DNA of 6,950 nucleotides from an uncultured Salinimicrobium sp. (GTDB taxonomy: Bacteria > Bacteroidota > Bacteroidia > Flavobacteriales > Flavobacteriaceae), in the NCBI GenBank assembly GCA_946887025.1, contig CAMPJY010000130.1, positions 1 to 6,950 on the forward strand. Direction: 5' to 3'. The position numbers and the translations under genes were made by a program. Under the pieces are notes generated by a model that ran no database searches, was not told the DNA's origin, and saw only the letters and a list, made by a program, of their open reading frames with translations. Positions 6,063 through 6,950 of the stretch are shown piece after piece (within the stretch, counting starts at the first letter, position 1; each line of letters opens with the position of its first letter).

Positions 6063-6950
6063 CTACGGATAAATAATAATCCTGCTCTTGTCGAAGAAAT
6101 GCTTTTCCAGCTTTGCCGGAATGGCGGGCAGCACGTTATTATATGAGGGGCAGCCTTTTCTTGCCGACACCAGGACGAAAATATCATCGGCCTTCACATC
6201 CCTTCCCAGGATGAGGAAATCGTGCCAGTCGTCAAAATGTTTAAAAGTAATGGGCGCTTCCAGTTTCAGGCTCTTTAGCTGTTTCTTCATCTCCTCTTCC
6301 GTGGCAGTGGTTGCGTTCAGTACAATGGGAAGGCTCAGCTCCTTGGAGAGCAGCACCAGCTTCTTGAGCCAAAGCACAAAAAAAGGTTCAATTTCGGCCA
6401 GCGGGGGTACCACCACGAACAAACGTTTATGAATTGCCAACGGGCGGCTGAAATAGGTGACAAAGGCCGTTTTGTTAGCTGATTTGATGATCCTTTCCAG
6501 TTTCTTCCCAATCAGTTTATCCATCAGGCCTCTTTCAGTCGGCCAGCCGAGAATGATGAAATCTGCTATCACTTCCTTGGAAGTCCTTGCTATTCCCGAG
6601 GCAACATTCTGATCTATGGTTGTGAGGATATTGACCTTGGTCTCGGAAGCGGATGCCTGTTTCACGAAATCCTCCAGCTTGTCCTTGGCCCTGGCAATGT
6701 TGATCTCGGCCTCCTCGTTATTAGGCACCACCGTCACTATGGACACAGGGTTTTCGGAAGCCTTATCCTTGATGAGGATGGCAAATTCCAATAATTTATC
6801 AAAGTTGATAATATTGGCTATCGGCAGGAGGATGCTCTCACTTTTGAAGATTACCGACTCCTTTACCTCCTCCTTATTGGAAGCTTCTGCTTCCTGCAGC
6901 ATCTTTTTTGCCGCCCTTTCCGTGGCAAGGGAGGCGACTATGGAAGTAAC
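6063..6950 (-). CDS. CPA2-type cation:proton antiporter, C-terminal part with tandem USP-like cytosolic domain (cut by window edge)
   Basis: The frame is open to the window edge, so the internal Met at 6902 is not taken as the start. Of the 295 visible residues, the first 17 (VTSIVASLATERAAKKM) match the end of the last membrane helix of Bacteroidota Na+/H+ antiporters, whose full length is about 700 aa. The rest is cytosolic. A first universal-stress-protein-like fold begins SILLPIANI (39-47) and includes VSIVTVV (69-75), the conserved NVASGIAR (115-122) and GWPTERGLMDKLIGKKLERI (135-154), a degenerate ATP-loop. A second, family-specific half runs from KRLFVVVPPLAEIEPFF (175-191) through DDWHDFLILGRDVKADDIFVLVSARKG to NNVLPAIP and SRIIIYP. 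It would exchange Na+ or K+ for H+ under control of the tail. It is upstream of, and codirectional with, the RCK antiporter, but the 427-base gap and palindrome argue against a tight operon. The stop comes right after YP, where relatives, as I recall, often continue a few residues. Confidence 0.88.
   Translation of the reverse strand, partial: VTSIVASLATERAAKKMLQEAEASNKEEVKESVIFKSESILLPIANIINFDKLLEFAILIKDKASENPVSIVTVVPNNEEAEINIARAKDKLEDFVKQASASETKVNILTTIDQNVASGIARTSKEVIADFIILGWPTERGLMDKLIGKKLERIIKSANKTAFVTYFSRPLAIHKRLFVVVPPLAEIEPFFVLWLKKLVLLSKELSLPIVLNATTATEEEMKKQLKSLKLEAPITFKHFDDWHDFLILGRDVKADDIFVLVSARKGCPSYNNVLPAIPAKLEKHFFDKSRIIIYP

Noticed and set aside
5969..6187. 72-codon minus-strand frame running from the antiporter tail into the palindrome
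   Set aside because: Out of frame with the antiporter and no recognisable domain; its last residues are simply translated palindrome repeats.
6088..6432. 114-codon plus-strand frame opposite the CPA2 antiporter tail
   Set aside because: Covers a region where the minus strand encodes conserved antiporter tail motifs; antisense shadow with Ser/Phe-rich composition.
6063..6902. Stand-alone universal stress protein starting at the Met at 6902
   Set aside because: The frame is open upstream to the window edge and encodes TSIVASLATERAAKK, the end of the antiporter membrane domain, so this is the tail of a longer antiporter.

Overview
The window looks like chromosomal DNA of a Bacteroidota, most likely Flavobacteriaceae or a close relative. 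Three things suggest this: the protein families and their wording (a GluP/FucP-type sugar carrier beside a ROK kinase, and a CPA2 antiporter with a tandem USP-like tail); gene starts without Shine-Dalgarno sequences; and a TAnnTTTG-type promoter ahead of lepA. I cannot name the genus from sequence alone.

Layout. Positions 1-1600 hold a two-gene sugar module on the minus strand: a ROK-family sugar kinase (734-1600), then 21 bases downstream a sugar/H+ MFS transporter that runs off the left edge. Positions 1601-1894 are a divergent, AT-rich intergenic region with candidate promoters for both directions. Positions 1895-3691 (+) are lepA, the translation factor EF4, apparently in its own transcription unit. 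A 19-bp hairpin (3705-3755) sits almost exactly midway between the convergent stops of lepA and the next gene. Positions 3770-5635 (-) are a CPA1/NhaP-type cation:proton antiporter with a cytosolic RCK (TrkA-N) tail. Positions 5636-6062 have no convincing gene. Positions 6063-6950 (-) are the C-terminal part of a second antiporter, CPA2-type with a USP-like tail, which runs off the right edge.

How the genes work together. The sugar carrier and ROK kinase would import and phosphorylate a hexose-type sugar. The two antiporters would handle Na+ or K+ exchange for protons; they belong to different superfamily branches and carry different cytosolic nucleotide-binding tails. LepA is an unrelated housekeeping gene between these modules.

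The gene content is ordinary. The structure that the genes do not explain is in the 5636-6062 gap: a 128-bp palindrome (5880-6007) with perfect 21-bp outer arms. Inside it are two mirror-image arrays of four 11-bp units (consensus about CTGTTTAnnnn), placed exactly symmetrically about a 20-bp centre. It could be a non-autonomous mobile element, a helically phased protein-binding site or a structured RNA. The sequence alone does not decide between these.
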